This document shows positions 1-12,907 of a stretch of DNA of 64,000 bases, piece after piece. The notes under the pieces were generated by a model that saw only the letters and a list, made by a program, of their open reading frames with translations, did no database searches and was not told the DNA's origin. Positions within the stretch are counted from its first letter, which is position 1. The number at the start of each line of letters is the position of its first letter. Source of the DNA: Trametes villosa. Lineage: Eukaryota > Basidiomycota > Agaricomycetes > Polyporales > Polyporaceae. Where the stretch lies: assembly GCA_002964805.2 (NCBI GenBank), contig PUDQ02000003.1, positions 3,348,001-3,412,000 on the forward strand, in the 5' to 3' direction. Both the position numbers and the translations under genes were made by a program.

Positions 1-1835
1 ACGTGAGCGAGGATGGGAGCGAAATCAGCGAGAGCACCGACATATGCATCCACGAGCGTGAAACGTGGGTTGCGGATACGAGGGGAGGCGGTCGCGGTGG
101 GGGTTGAGCTGGTCCATACACGTGCGTTCTCGATCACTCGCAGGCTTGGTATATGTTCCGAGGGCGGTTGCAAGACACTTCTGGGAATGTCAGGTGTCGA
201 TTGGCGAACGATAACATCGCCGTCGGGACTCCCGCAAGTCGAATGCATGGTATTGTCGAGGAACGACGCGACAAATAGCCGCCGCGGGCTGGCGACATGA
301 TTAGCGCCCGGTGGTAACATAGCCCCTCCCGTCATTCGTAGTAGTACCCATTGCGCTCACAGCACGACGAACACATGATTGAGGGCTTTCGGAGAAGTGC
401 CCGTGAAGTCGGGAATGATTGCATATATGAAAGATCGACGCGTATAACCAACCATCTCTTCAGCAGATGCATACACAAACAAATGGGCGGTTATACTGGC
501 CACAGCACACGCATACACTTACGAGATACACGACGCAAAGAGCGGTCGCCTTGCGGTCCCCCCAAACAGCAAATCGCGCATCCCGGTAGACCTGGTGAGA
601 CGCGCGTACATGCTCCTTTGGCTCTATCCATGGACCAGCACGATTCGGCGAGAGAGCCGGATCCAGCCTTCTTCGTCGCAGGAGATAAGGCTCGTGGCGT
701 CTTTACGTCTTCCGACATGAGGGCTGGGTATCGAGTTGCAGGTTCCGGCAGGCACGATCGAGGGTGCATTGGGCTCAGGCTGCACTTGGCCTGGAGGAAA
801 CCGCGAGGGTCCCTGAACGGTGATACTGACGGCATCAGCATCCGTGAAGAAGTATGGGGCCGGACCGACAAACAAGGCAGCGTGTCGGGTTGTGGACTAG
901 CCGGACATCCAGCTCGCGCCTGGCGTCCCGGTTCTTGGTGCTTGGGCGAGATGGTACGCGTTCGAATCGGATCCTGTCAGCGTGATGCAGAGCAACGGGG
1001 GTTAGCGGATGTAGTACGAGTGCGACCACAGTTCCGGCATCGGCTTACCGCTCTGAATGGTTACACGAGCGTCGCTCTCAACTTTCAAGGCTTCGGCGGA
1101 GTGACTGGGCGCCCGGCGGAGCGTCATGCATGCTTTGAACGCGGATGCGGGCTGCCATAGTCTGAGTGCTGTTTGCACTGAGCATGCTCGTGTCCATGAT
1201 CAGTCCTCATGAGAGCGTGCAGTTGCGTATGCATTCGGCCGCACTAACAGCGCGCGTTGGGCGCGCCGTTGCTGATCCCTACGCGCAAGCCGCGCCTGAA
1301 AGACCGGTCAGCGTGCCGACGCGAGGAATTGACTAATGACCTAGCGGGGCCATAACAAAGTACAGCGCACTCGTCGTTCACTCACCGCTATCCTCATTCT
1401 GCTCACCACGATCCCCGACAGCGACCGTGTACGTCGATACTCGTCAACGTTTCCGGATGCTCACGATTCTCGGGTGCACTGGCACAACGGACCGAAAACG
1501 GAATGTCGGATTTGCGGTCGGTGCGCAAACGCGCGAGGTTCGCCCATGTCTCTCGGCGCTGTTCAGCACGGTCGGCGTCCAGAAGATGACGGAAGGGTCG
1601 CGCTCGACGCTGGAGGAGGCTGCAGCGACAAAGTCCGAATAATCGCAGCGACGGCATTGGCAGAGCGCGGGGCGCGGGCAGGGCGCGTCGGACTTGTTCG
1701 GTGATGGGCGCCTACCGGTGCGGTGATGATGTCTTTGCGTCGCGTCGCTGGCGGCCTCTCTCCAACTTGCACCCACCTCCTCCCCGCCGGCCTCAACGTC
1801 GCACCCGCCCCCACCGCACCCTATCCTGTCCTAAT
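1..1835. other. Gene-free left flank
   Basis: I find no supportable gene here. Several frames stay open for up to 269 codons (for example 351-1160 on +), but the translations show no recognisable domain, no plausible splice structure and no conserved-looking segment. In GC-rich DNA such frames are expected by chance. The last few hundred bases are presumably the promoter and 5' UTR of the succinyltransferase gene that starts at 1836. Confidence 0.5.
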
Positions 1836-3736
1836 ATGCTCTCAAGACGAATTATCCTTATTGCGCGCGGGCGTGCTCTCGCTGCCAGCCGCACCGACGC
1901 CGCCGTCATGGCGAAGGGCTGGTGCGCATCCGAGACTCTGCTAGACTACGGCTGGTGCTGGTGCTGAAGAGGTGCTTGCAGGAAAGTCGCCGGCGCGTAC
2001 ACGCAGCGCGCAAAGTTCCACTCGACGAACCTCCTGCAAGGTGCGTGACCGCCGTTGCCTGCGCGTTGCGACGGCCTGGAGTGACGTCAAATTCGCCGTG
2101 CAGCCGAGACCGTGAAGGTCCCACAGATGGCCGAGTCCATCTCGGAGGGCACGCTCAAATCATGGCTCAAGCAGCCCGGAGACACCGTCCAGGCGGATGA
2201 GGAGGTCGCAACCATTGAGACCGATAAGGTGCGTCACGCAGCCCGTGCTGGCCAGGACGCGATGGTCTGAACGTGGTGCGCCAACGCAACAGATCGACGT
2301 CTCCGTCAACGCGCCGGCGGCTGGCCGGATCACCGAGCACCTTGCGAGCGAGGAGGACACCGTCAGCGTCGGCCAGGACCTGTTCCGCTTCGAGCCCGGT
2401 GCAGCCGACGAGGCCGCGCCGAAGGAGCAGAAGTCGTCCGAGGAGGGCAAGACGTCGGACCCCTCAGAGCCCAAGGACCAGCAGGTCGAGAAGGGCACGC
2501 CCCCGCCGCCGTCGCCCACGCCCGAGCAGGTCCGGAAACCCGACCCGGCAGGCGTGCAGGAGGGCACCGCGAAGAAGGAGGTGAAGGAGACGTCGAAGCC
2601 CGCGCCCGCGCCGAAGGAGTCGAAGCCGAAGGAGAAGGAGTCGCCCGCGCCCACGCCCCGCGTCGCGGGGAGCCGGAACGAGACGCGCGTGAAGATGAGC
2701 CGGATGCGCCTGCGCATCGCGGAGCGCCTGAAGGAGTCGCAGAACGCGGCGGCGTCGCTGACGACGTTCAACGAGATCGACATGTCGAGCATCATGGAGT
2801 TCCGCAAGAAGTACAAGGACGAGGTGCTGAAGGAGCACGACGTGAAGCTCGGCTTCATGAGCGCGTTCGCGAAGGCGTCGTGTCTCGCGCTCAAGGAGAT
2901 CCCGGCTGCGAACGCGTCGATCGAGGGCGACGAGATCGTGTACCGCGACTACGTCGACCTCAGCGTCGCGGTTGCCACGCCCAAGGGCCTGGTCACCCCT
3001 GTTGTGCGGAACGCGGAGGGCATGAACTTCGTGGAGATTGAGAAGGAGATCGCGGCGCTTGGCAAGAAGGTGCGCGTGTCAACACGTCTACCGGAGTTCA
3101 AGTTACTAACCTTCCGCAGGCGCGTGACGGCAAGCTCACTCTCGAGGATATGGCGGGTGGTACCTTCACCATGTACGCATGTCTCGATTTGTTCATTCCG
3201 CGGTGTGTGCTGACCCCTGCGGTAGCTCCAACGGCGGTGTCTTCGGGTCGCTGTACGGCACGCCCATCATCAACCTCCCGCAGGCCGCTGTTCTCGGTAA
3301 GCCTCCACTCCTATTCCCCCTGTCAGCCACGTCGGGGCCGCAGTGTATTGCCGGCCCACCACGCATTCCGCACTTCCCGCGATCGCATTTGCGGTTGCGT
3401 TTGCGGCTGTGGCTGGCAGCGAGGACCTGCCCCGATCAGCTGCGGCGGCTGGCTCACATGGCTGACACCGCTCCCTCTCCTCCCCAGGCATGCACACGAT
3501 CAAGGAGCGCCCCGTTGTGGTGAACGGCCAGATCGTCATCCGCCCGATCATGGTCGTCGCGCTCACGTACGACCACCGCCTCCTCGACGGGCGGGAAGCG
3601 GTCACCTTCCTCGGTGCGTCTTCCGCTGCTGACAGCGACATGACCCGTTCGGTGGCTGACCACGCGCCTTGTGCGGCTTGCAGTCAAGGTCCGCGACTAC
3701 CTCGAGGACCCGAGGAAAATGCTCCTCGCTGCATGA
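1836..3736 (+). CDS. KGD2: Dihydrolipoamide succinyltransferase, E2 of 2-oxoglutarate dehydrogenase (mitochondrial)
   Basis: Transfers the succinyl group from lipoamide to CoA in the 2-oxoglutarate dehydrogenase complex of the TCA cycle. Eight exons: 1836-1921, 1982-2040, 2104-2228, 2293-3069, 3120-3172, 3226-3296, 3488-3613, 3684-3736, giving 449 aa. Residues 1-48 are Arg/Ser/Ala-rich, as in a mitochondrial presequence. A lipoyl domain follows ([16 protein letters not shown]...), with the lipoyl-lysine in IETDK near residue 90. A Pro/Lys/Glu-rich linker of about 90 residues comes next, with no clear E1/E3-binding domain, as is usual for this E2. The C-terminal catalytic domain contains [11 protein letters not shown] with the active-site His near the end. 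The start is the only ATG giving a presequence in frame through the first two introns. All introns are GT-AG; the seventh exon is preceded by the longest one (191 bp). Family assignment is secure; exact splice sites are inferred by eye. Confidence 0.95.
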
Positions 3737-6700
3737 TTGTCGTCGGACAGGGTGCGGGGACGGGTGGGCGAGCGAGTGCCGTGCGGACTGGACTGTTGTT
3801 CAAACGTAGGAATGTAATTCGATTGCTTTGCTTTCCCGCCTCCCGTCGCTTTCCGCACTGCGCACGGCATCCGTTGGCCTTGGTTACTGGTCCTATGTTG
3901 GGGTGCAGTGCAACATATTCCTTCTTGACTTTCGAGTTGTTAGGTATCCTAGACTTCTTATGTTCTTCTTCATCTTGTGTAATCTGGTTATATCATAAAC
4001 AAATCTACCGCGACCGCCGAACCCGAGTGTGTCATGAACCATTGGAACTCAATCCTGCGGCTGGCCCTGCGCGCCGCTCAACTTACTTTCTGCCCACCTA
4101 ACCTACCCAACCTCGATGAGGCGGTGCTACGGCGACCAACCGGACCGATCCCCTCCTCCGCCGAGCCGCGCCGTTCTCCGGGAAGGCTCGCACAGCACAA
4201 GCGGAGTGCGAATCTGCTCCCCGAGACTCGAGAGGAGAGGCTGGGTGCGAGTCTGGCGGCGGGCCCGCCGTCGTCCCGGCCGTGCCTGCCCCTATCCGTG
4301 ACGGGGCTGGCGAGCGTGACCCGGCTCCGGGCGAAGGCGCCCGCCACACGACGTCATCGTCACCGCCAACGATCACGCTGACAGTACTGAGAGGCACCGG
4401 CCAGCGGTTGGTCGTCCCTGTCCTCAGTGTCCGCTGGATCTTGGAGCACCTCCTCCGCATGCGCGCGGCTTGTCCTTGGGGGGAATCTACCGAGCCTCCA
4501 GTTATCGAGTCCACTGCGCCGCCCTTGCCTGCCAGGGCAGGAGCCCCGCGGCACGCGAGATCTGTGCTCCATATCGCACCCATCGGTGGCGGGCACTCCT
4601 CAGCGCACCACGGCTCACGCCACGCTTAGAAGGTCAAGTTGGAGAGCCAGAAGATGCGGCGTACGTGCGCAGCACTCCACCGGGATCGCGCCAGAAGGGG
4701 ACACGTCGCGCGATACAGCGGCGGACTCGGAAGTTCGGACGGGGAAGTGAAGGCGAAGCACGGCATGATACCATCCTGCGGGTCACTGGATCGTCGAGCA
4801 CTGCGCGGGGGTTATTGAGTTGGGAAGATTGCGCGCGGTCTTCCTCAAGTTCCGCCGCGGTGCATTTCGCGTCCTGTGCTACTCACTGCAGCGGCTGGCG
4901 GTGTCTATGCATATGTCAGCCGTGGAAGGATACGTGGAGGGTGCCCGATCGTGCGTCGAGCGGCGGCTGGCATGCTCGCCGGCGAAGATCCCGACCATTG
5001 CCAATTTGGTGTGCGTCCCTCCGCGTTGACTCGGAGGCGGGATTCGAGGGCTGAACCGTGGTGTTCCTCCGTCGCCACCGTATGGGCCGCTAAGGCGGGC
5101 TGACAATTGAATATGAGCACGGGGGCTCGTCGACATTGTGCGTTGTCGCCGCCAGCCGCCATGACGAGCTTACTGCGTACCATAATAGACCGCCGCCCCT
5201 CGTACAACGTGGTGCGGATCGTGACATTCGCTACAACAACGCACACCGCGATGCCATAACGAGCGTCGAGCTCGAGCAGCCTACGCGCACGGGGACAATA
5301 GACACATGAAGAGATTGAGAACGGCCGAGACGCGCGCGACGTGCGAACGTCACCATCGCTCAGAACGGCGCGCAGATCGTCTTCATGTTCTCCGGCCGCT
5401 CTCGCTCTCGCTCTCATGAGCACCGGTCGCAGCGGCAATTAAGGCGACGCTGCGATCGAGGACGCCGGGGATGCCTCTCACGCGACCGACATAGGGGCTG
5501 ACAATCGTTCTGTGAAGGACGGTCTTCCGCTGCGAGCAAGCTATAGCAAGGTTCAGCAGATATCCGGATATCGAGGTGGACAAGCTTCAAAGTATCAAGC
5601 TAGACGCGCGAAAGCCTCGACGGCAAAGAGCCCTTCTGGGTTCTACCCGTCCCCATGATACCCCGCGCGACAGCTGCAGAGGCAACGGCGAAGGCAGACA
5701 GGCCGGGCAACAGCCCCCACCGCCCAGCGGGCGTATCTGCGCTTCTCGCCGCGCAGCACGCCACGAACAGAGCCTGTTTGCGCACGTATGTATAGCGCGT
5801 TGCCACGATCTGGCGCGGGCAGGGAGCGAGGGGGCCTGCTGACCCGCGCCGGGACGCTTCTGATAGATGGCGTGCGCGCACGGGGCCCACGCTCCCGTGC
5901 GCGCTGGGAAACCGCTGCTGGGGTGTGTGCAGCCGCTGCACACGAGGACGAGGACGAGAGGCATCAGCCTTCTAACTTCGGGCCCTGACGCTCGAGGACG
6001 GGGAGAATGGAGCCCGAGGATGGGCGGGAGCGGCCGAGTGCGGCGAGTTGCTTGAGCATCTCAGAAGGCGGGTGCCTCTGCGGTTTCGAATTCGCTGGTG
6101 ACGCGACGCAAAGTCGCGATGTGCTCTACGAGTCTTCTGTCGTCCACCTGCGCCGCGCTGTGCAGGACGTACTCTGAAACCTAGGACTGGGGCGTGCAGT
6201 ATGATCAGCGCACGCAGTGCCTCACAGGAACATAGACACCCGTACCTGCAGAGCGCGACACTCGAACGTGCTGCATACACGTTTTCCACGACTATCGCTG
6301 GCCAGCAACATTGTCGTGTACGATATCGCGACATGAGTCCACGGCGGGCCAGGTCAGATAGCCAAATCCCCAAGTGTCCGCCCTCCGCAAGTCATCAGAC
6401 GCAGGGATAGGGGCGCGCTAGTAGCTGGAGATCGGGACCCGGCCCTGGGACGTGGCCTACAGCCCCCGCACTAGTGCGATATGGCAGGGAGCGTGCACTG
6501 GCTCGGTGGCTGCCAGTGCTAGCCTCCACTGGGGCAGGCGCTCCGGCGGGGGGCGTGCCAGAACAGTCACGCAAGATTTGGGGAGTTCGCGCGGCTCTCG
6601 ACTCGCGAGGGGGGATGCGCTCAGGGCGTATCAGGAGGGCACGGCGACCTCGGATGGCGGGGCGAGCCGCGACATGTGCACGAACTCAATAGCTTGTGGG

Positions 6701-8512
6701 CGTAGGCCGGACCTGGGCGGCCTGAGCCGGCGGGATTCCCGCGCGGGGCTTCGACGCTTCTCCATTGTACTGGATAGCGCGCGCGGTCGATATGGCGGAG
6801 GGGGACATCGATAGACGTGCACCGCCGGGGTTGTGTGGGGGCGGTGACGGCTTAGGCAGGTTGACCGTTGCTGTACTCGGACAATGCGGAATTCGAACGC
6901 GTGCGGTGCTTCTCTGGTCAGTTATGCGGGCACGAGGATGGCGATTGTTGGGAGACGTTGTTGTTGCTGCAACGACCTCGAATGAGGACGACAGCGTGAG
7001 AGCAGGCGAGTATACAGCCCTTGTCCGCGTGTTGCGAGCGGGAAGGGAGGCGTGTTCAGCGGCCCCCGTCGCAAACGTACGTACATTCAAATTGCGATTG
7101 CTGGACGATTTGTCGAGCGAGACTCGAGCAAGATCGGGACTCGGGGCAACAGCAGTCGCATGATCGAACCCCACAACGGGGCTGGGGCCGGGAGGGATCC
7201 GCAAGGTGAGAGTCTGAGATGGGAGATCTCGGTATCCGGAGCGACGGGAGGCGCGGAGGATGTGCAGATGTCGGGCGACGGAGGCCCATGATGGGCGTGT
7301 CTGTCGTCGGGCAGCCCTGTTCTGTGTCTCCAGAGTCTGCACCGCCAGCTGCGAGCCGCAGGTGGAGGAGGGATTGGCGCGGGGAGCAGCTCGAGCTCTG
7401 AGCTCAGAAAATGAAATGGTGATGGCGGAACGCGCCGCCGCAACGGAGGCCGACCCTGGATGGAGGGTGCGACAGAGACGGCTGACGACAGATGTCTGAT
7501 GGCCCGTCGGATGAGGCTGGCGCCGATAGAGCTCGGCAGCGGGATCTGGGGCGAACAGGAGGAGGCGTGCATCTCCGTGCGCGCGGATGCGCGGAAGTCG
7601 GAGAGACGGATGCGAGGGCAGGGCTCCGGAGGGGCTGACACTGACACTGGTCTGACAGAACCGCGCAGGGGGCCCGATCTGTCGAGGAGAGTGCGGAAGC
7701 TGGGACCGCGGCGCCTGCGTTTGCGGGGAGGCCTCGTGGACGAGCGCGGGCAGGAGAATCAATGCGGAGGCTGTGAGTTTGCGCTTGGACGCGCCTGGAG
7801 TGCGCACGGGCCAGGCTCGCATCAGAATCGCGGAGTCGCTTGGGCGAACGGACGGCTTCTCGAAGGAAAGGGCACAAACATACGCACGCGCCGCCTCGTG
7901 TCTCCCGGACGCTCCGCCAGCCCAGGAGAGGCGCCGGAGGATTAGTCAGCCTTCTCCGTGCGAGTTTGACGGTTTCTTCCGATAGCGCCGTTACCCACTG
8001 TAACGCTGACGTGTGCGTCGAGCAATTTTCACCTGTGCCTGCTTCGCCCCTCTCCTCTCCCGGTGCCCCGACCTACTGTCCTATGGCATAGAGAACAGAG
8101 CAGGATGAGAGCCCGATACGAGTCGATACTGTTTGGCGAATACCTACCCCAACAGAGATAAACAGAGACGAGTGGCCAATGGATGGCCGGATATGGCTAA
8201 AGGCGTTACAAGGAAGAACGTTACGGAGGCCAAACAGGCGACAACACCAGGTGATGGCGGTGTGTGTCTGGTGCGGTGTGGATCTCCGAGATGGACCGAA
8301 GTGGCTCACTTGCTGGGTGCCATGCGGAGTTCAAAGCTTATCCCAATGGAGACGAGTGAAAAGACTGCCCGCCGCCCGCGCACCGCTTATACGAACCTCC
8401 CCTTTTCTCTCGCCGCCTCGTTTTCCATCCTCTTCCCCGTTCCCCCCGTCGCCGCGCCCCTCGCCGCCATTCCGCCCACCATTCTCCCCCCTACCTCCCC
8501 CCAGCCAACACA
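3737..8512. other. Long gene-poor block
   Basis: Nearly 4.8 kb in which I can support no gene. A 378-codon open frame on the minus strand (6686-7822) and many shorter frames on both strands have Arg/Ser/Pro-dominated translations without domains. They look like products of GC-rich sequence lacking stops. I see no terminal repeats, tRNA or rRNA. The last 120 bp before 8513 are strongly pyrimidine-rich on +, as is common in basidiomycete promoters and 5' UTRs. Confidence 0.45.
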
Positions 8513-9908
8513 ATGATCGCTGTACAGAAGCCACCAACAATGTTCACTCCGCCAGCGTTGCGTCCAACGCACTCTCGACACCCATCAGCCCCCGTCGTCG
8601 TACGGCCTTCGCACACCCCCGGCGTCCTCAACATCGCCAAGCCTGCTCAGTCTTCCCCCCGGCCCCAGCAAGTACAGGCCCAGCCGCGGGCTCCCCGTGT
8701 CTCCCCCAAGGCTAAGCAGCAACGCTCCCCCCAGCCTACCCATGCTCAGGCTGCATCCGTTGAGCCGTCGAAGGCCCCTACGACCTCCCCCACCAAGGCT
8801 GACCAGTCTTCCCCCGCTGGAGACAAGTCCGCTCGAGGGCGCAAGCAGAACAAGCAGTCCAAGGATGCCCACCGCAGGTCAGTCCTGTTCTCGTTCTAGC
8901 TGTTTAGCGCCCGTCGACTCACCGTCGACGCAACGTAGGGGCTCTTCTGTATCCCCTTCCGATGCCGCCGCGCGGCGACACGCACACCAACCGTCCCCTC
9001 CCCCCACCCGGATACCCACGCCTCCCCAGGCGTCTTCCGCTCCCCGAGCTGAGGTCCCTCGAGGGAAGCCCGATGTCCCGACCTTGTCGACCGACCCGTT
9101 TGCCGCTGACAGCGCCCCTGTCCCGGCCCAGAAGACCGACTCGAAGGCGTTCGCCTCTCCGCCCAAGCTGACTTCCCAGCCGTCGGGCAAGTTGGCCCGT
9201 CGCCGCCAGGCCAGCGCGCACGTGCTGGACTCCCCGACGCCCAAGGTGGCTTCCCGCCGCAAGGAGAGGCCTTCCCGCGCTCCGCGCACTGGCGAGAATG
9301 CGATCCCGAAGCAGCCTGCCTTTTTGACGAACATCCGTCCGCCGGCCCGCCGTGCGAGCACCGATTTGACGATGTCGCGCATCTCGTCCTTCCCCATTTG
9401 CGACGATTCGTCCGAGTTTGGCGACGACAGCGACATCACTCCGCCGACGACCCCCATCCGTGAGGCGGCGACGGTGCCCGCCAAGGCTACCTGGCAGCAG
9501 GGATTCTTCGAGGAGGCACCTCGCACGGCCCCGCTGGCGTCGATGTCGGGCTTCCCCTTCGTGGGCCAGACCCCGTGCTCGACCCCTACTCCTGCTCAGC
9601 GCCGCCGCAACCACCGCCGTGTCCCCAGCGAGGGTGTCTTCGCCATGTCCACCGACGAGGAGTCTCCGTCGTCTTCCACGTCGGACCTCTTCGACACGCT
9701 GCCCGCCCACCGTCGCACCCCGGTGTCGATCCCCCGGCAGCGCGGTTACGCCACCGACCCCTTCGGCCGCAGCTCCCCCGCTGCACTTGCGGCGGAGCGT
9801 GTCACCTCGTCTTCTGCTCCTGTCGCTGTCGCTGGCTACTTCGCTGGATCGGTCTTCCAAAACTCCCCCAGTCCCGACGACCTTCCCGTGCCTTCGTTTG
9901 CGTTGTAA
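8513..9908 (+). CDS. Ser/Pro-rich protein with C-terminal Edc1/PNRC-type Dcp1-binding and decapping-activation motif
   Basis: Two exons, 8513-8877 and 8939-9908 (61-bp GT-AG intron), give 444 aa. Most of the protein is low-complexity and probably disordered, rich in Ser, Pro, Arg and Ala, with an early LNIAKP motif. The last 22 residues are distinctive: FAGSVF, a short Ser/Pro spacer, then LPVPSF two residues before the stop. This matches the arrangement known in yeast Edc1/Edc2 and fission-yeast Edc1, where a YAGxxF element activates Dcp2 and a following LPxPxF element binds the Dcp1 EVH1 domain. Here the first element reads Y-F-A-G, so the Tyr is displaced by one residue. I infer an mRNA-decapping enhancer of the cytoplasmic 5'-3' decay pathway. 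The bulk of the protein has no other recognisable domain. The start follows a pyrimidine-rich leader with an A at -3. Confidence 0.8.
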
Positions 9909-12907
9909 CTGTATTATAGCCCCATAGAACTCGCAGTGTAAAGGTCAGTCTCACCGTCATTTTTCCGAGCCGTTAATTGACATCTCTACAGCCCGGACTA
10001 ATCTGGTCCCCGAGACGTCGCCCACCGTCGCCGAACCCCGATAAACATACGCCATCTTGAAGCCCGCGTCGACCGCCTAATGTCACACACCCGCCCCGCT
10101 ATCATCCCTCCTTCCCCCGCCGCTGCACCCTCGGCGGGGGCGCGCTGGTCGTCACATTATTTCTCGATATCATTATTACTTCGACGTCGTCTTCGTTTTA
10201 TCATCTCATCGGCTTCCCTGGCAACCTCTGGCTCTGGTTCTTCTGGGCTTTACACTCGACTTCCACACCCCCCCGGCACCCCCGTCTACCGGCTACATCG
10301 TCAAGGACACCCGCGCACTCATCGTCTAGATACCCTCCCCTCGCTGGGTTAGTCATCGGCGCTGGCATTCATACCCCATCGTCGGTGGCGTCTGGTCACC
10401 TTCCGCCCGCGGCATCGTCGTGGACGGCAGGAACCGCCCATCCACCCTTCCCGTGTATATTCTATCTCGCCCCGGTCTCTTCTCCAACGCAATTGTGTCA
10501 GTATCACCTCAATGCTTTCGCATCTCCCACGCATCGCATTTCCTCCTCTCTTCCCTCCTCCGCCACTCTGCTCTACCCGGACGGCCGCCGACATTCATAG
10601 GCGCACCCCCGGGGTTGTACAACAGGCGATATAGACCAGCCTCCCCGCAAAATCGCATACATCAAGAAAACCTGGCCGCGGCTATATGGTCGGCTGGAGG
10701 GCCGATCTGCGTATTTATATCTCCCCTCCCTGGGTCGTAACGGTGGGACGATCGCAGTGGGTTCGCCCAGGGCTAGTACATCTTTCCCTTCTTGACTGGT
10801 CGTTCCCCGTTTCCTGTTGGGTTTTGGGACATTCTTATTGGTCGTGTTTATTCCTTTTCTACCCGTATCGTACTGTAGCCTGGCGCCCTTTTCTCCCTTC
10901 CCGGCGTTAGAGATATGTTCACTTGTGTTTCCCCCCGCCTCTTTCACGGCCCTTTTACGACTTCTGTACGCACCTTCCCCCTTCACACTTCTTTTCCCCC
11001 CACCTGCACGATCATCATGCGTCGTTTTACCTCTTGGCGTGTTGCCGCACAGTGTATCAATATCACATCCCCGTCATCATCGCCAACCCCCGTTCGCATT
11101 TCTCCCTGTGCACTAGTATCTACGCTGGCGGCTGACCGTCGCGGCTTCCGTGACGGCGGCTGACCGCTTACTATAATACTTGCTCCTATATTGTCTACCC
11201 CCCTGTTCCTTTCCGACCCCCTCCCCCCGATCCCTTTTCCCCTTTCCGACGCTGTGGCATACCGGTTTCGGGGTCGGTGTACGATGTTGGCTTTGCTCGT
11301 GAGTGTTTCCCTGACTACGCCGGTCGCTTGTGCTAACGGTTGCGTCCGCACAGCTTCGCATGTGTCTATACTCGCACCGCATACCCAGTCGTACCTCCCC
11401 CCGATATCCCTGCCACCTCTGGCTGCTGTCGACAACCGCCGCTGCCCGTTCTCCACGCAGCGGCGGCGCTCCTGCTTGTACATACGTCGTCGGTCCCCAG
11501 TGCTCCGCTTCTATCCGCCTGCGCGCCCTTCTCCCCCGCCGCCAGGCCGCTATCCACACCCTCCCTCCCCGACGCTCCTTGCCTCATCTGTTCATTTGTC
11601 TCATATATATCGACACCATAGAAATGTGAAACCTGTTCAAGTTCTTTCCCCCGCCCCGGCCTCGACTCGGCCCGGTTCGCCGCCGCCGTCCTGGGGTTCC
11701 TCTGTCCGCGCTCTCGTTCGTCGCTTTGTGCTCAGTCTTGTTCTCTGTCGCCGTCGTCTCCTCGCCCCGCAATCGGAGGCCTTGTATCGCCGCCGCCGCC
11801 GTCGCCGCCTCGCACGCACATCTGTACAACACGCATCATCGTCCTCGTCCTCTCGCCGCACTCGCAATGTACCACCAGCGCATCCCCAACCTCTCGCATC
11901 GCATTGTGCAACACCGCCATCGACGGACCGCTCTCGTCGCGTGCTCGCGGCACTGTACCACCACCCTCCCGTATGCTCCCCAGATCGTCGCCCCTCGACG
12001 GTCAATATGCTCCCCTCTCGTCTTCGACATGCAATCACGGTCACGATATGCGCACGGACGTCTCGAGGTGGTCGGTGCTGGGCGGAGAGGTGTGGCGGCA
12101 GGCGGCTGACGGCGGAGGCTGGCAGGCGCGGCGCTCGCGCTCGGGTGTGGGGGATGGGGGTTGGACAAGCGTTGTCGTCTCCCGGTATGTGCTGCGTTTG
12201 GTGGATGGGTGTGTGTGTGTGCGGGAGCGGCGTGGCTCCGCTAGACGTCTTGGACCCAGACTCGTCCGTTCCGCTGTGTATGATGCTGTATGGCCCGCTC
12301 TCTCCCATGGTCGCGCCGTTGCGGCCGGTACGATACGTATATACGACAGACTCTAGGCTCTTCGCATGGCATGTATGATGAACCCGTAGCCGCTGAATAT
12401 GAATGCTAGGATGTGTGTTTTGTATGTTGCGGTGTGTGTCCGACTGTAAGTCGAATGTCTGAGGCGGGTCAGCTCGTTCGCCGGGTCCAGAGGACGTCGT
12501 AGGGGAGATAACTACTATTAGCGCTGGTGGTCAGAGGGGGAACTCGCCCTGTATTGGGCGAAACCATTGGTATCCTCCTTATCCACGGTATGGATCCACA
12601 GAAGAGCAGTACTAGAGCTCGCGCGCACAGAGGGCAAAGCATGCTTGTGGTGATTTGTGGGTCCATGTGTCGATTGTCCAAGCCCACTTTGCCACTTGGT
12701 GGCGCCGATCGGGCGCTTAGCATGGTGAGCGTCCTCATTGTTCTCGAATGCTTCAACTCGTCCACAATGTGGACCAACAACCCCGCTCCACGGCACCGCA
12801 TCGGGCCGAGGCGATATGGGGCAAAACACTGTGGCAAACAACTTGCATACAGCGTCGTCCTCCGGCATATGTACATCCCAGGCGCCGAAGGTCGTTGCCA
12901 GTGCGAA
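9909..12907. other. Pyrimidine-rich downstream region
   Basis: No supported gene. From about 10,080 to 11,900 the + strand is conspicuously rich in C and T, with many runs of TTCCCC, CTCCTC and CCCCC. Both strands therefore carry long open frames (395 codons at 11191-12378 on +; 223 codons at 11637-12308 on -) of biased composition, which I do not accept as genes. The first part probably holds the 3' UTR of the decapping-motif gene; the last 430 bp lie beyond the 3' end of the minus-strand kinase. Confidence 0.45.

Noticed and set aside
950..985. GTTCGAATC resembling a tRNA T-loop
   Set aside because: The surrounding bases do not form an acceptor stem, D arm or anticodon arm.
351..1160. 269-codon open frame on the plus strand
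   Set aside because: No recognisable motif, no neighbouring exon in phase and no promoter-like features.
6686..7822. 378-codon open frame on the minus strand
   Set aside because: Ser/Arg/Pro-rich translation with no domain or periodic structure. Long frames also occur on the opposite strand, consistent with GC-rich non-coding DNA.
11191..12378. 395-codon open frame on the plus strand
   Set aside because: Lies in the pyrimidine-rich tract, which lacks stop codons by composition; the translation is low-complexity Pro/Ser/Arg.
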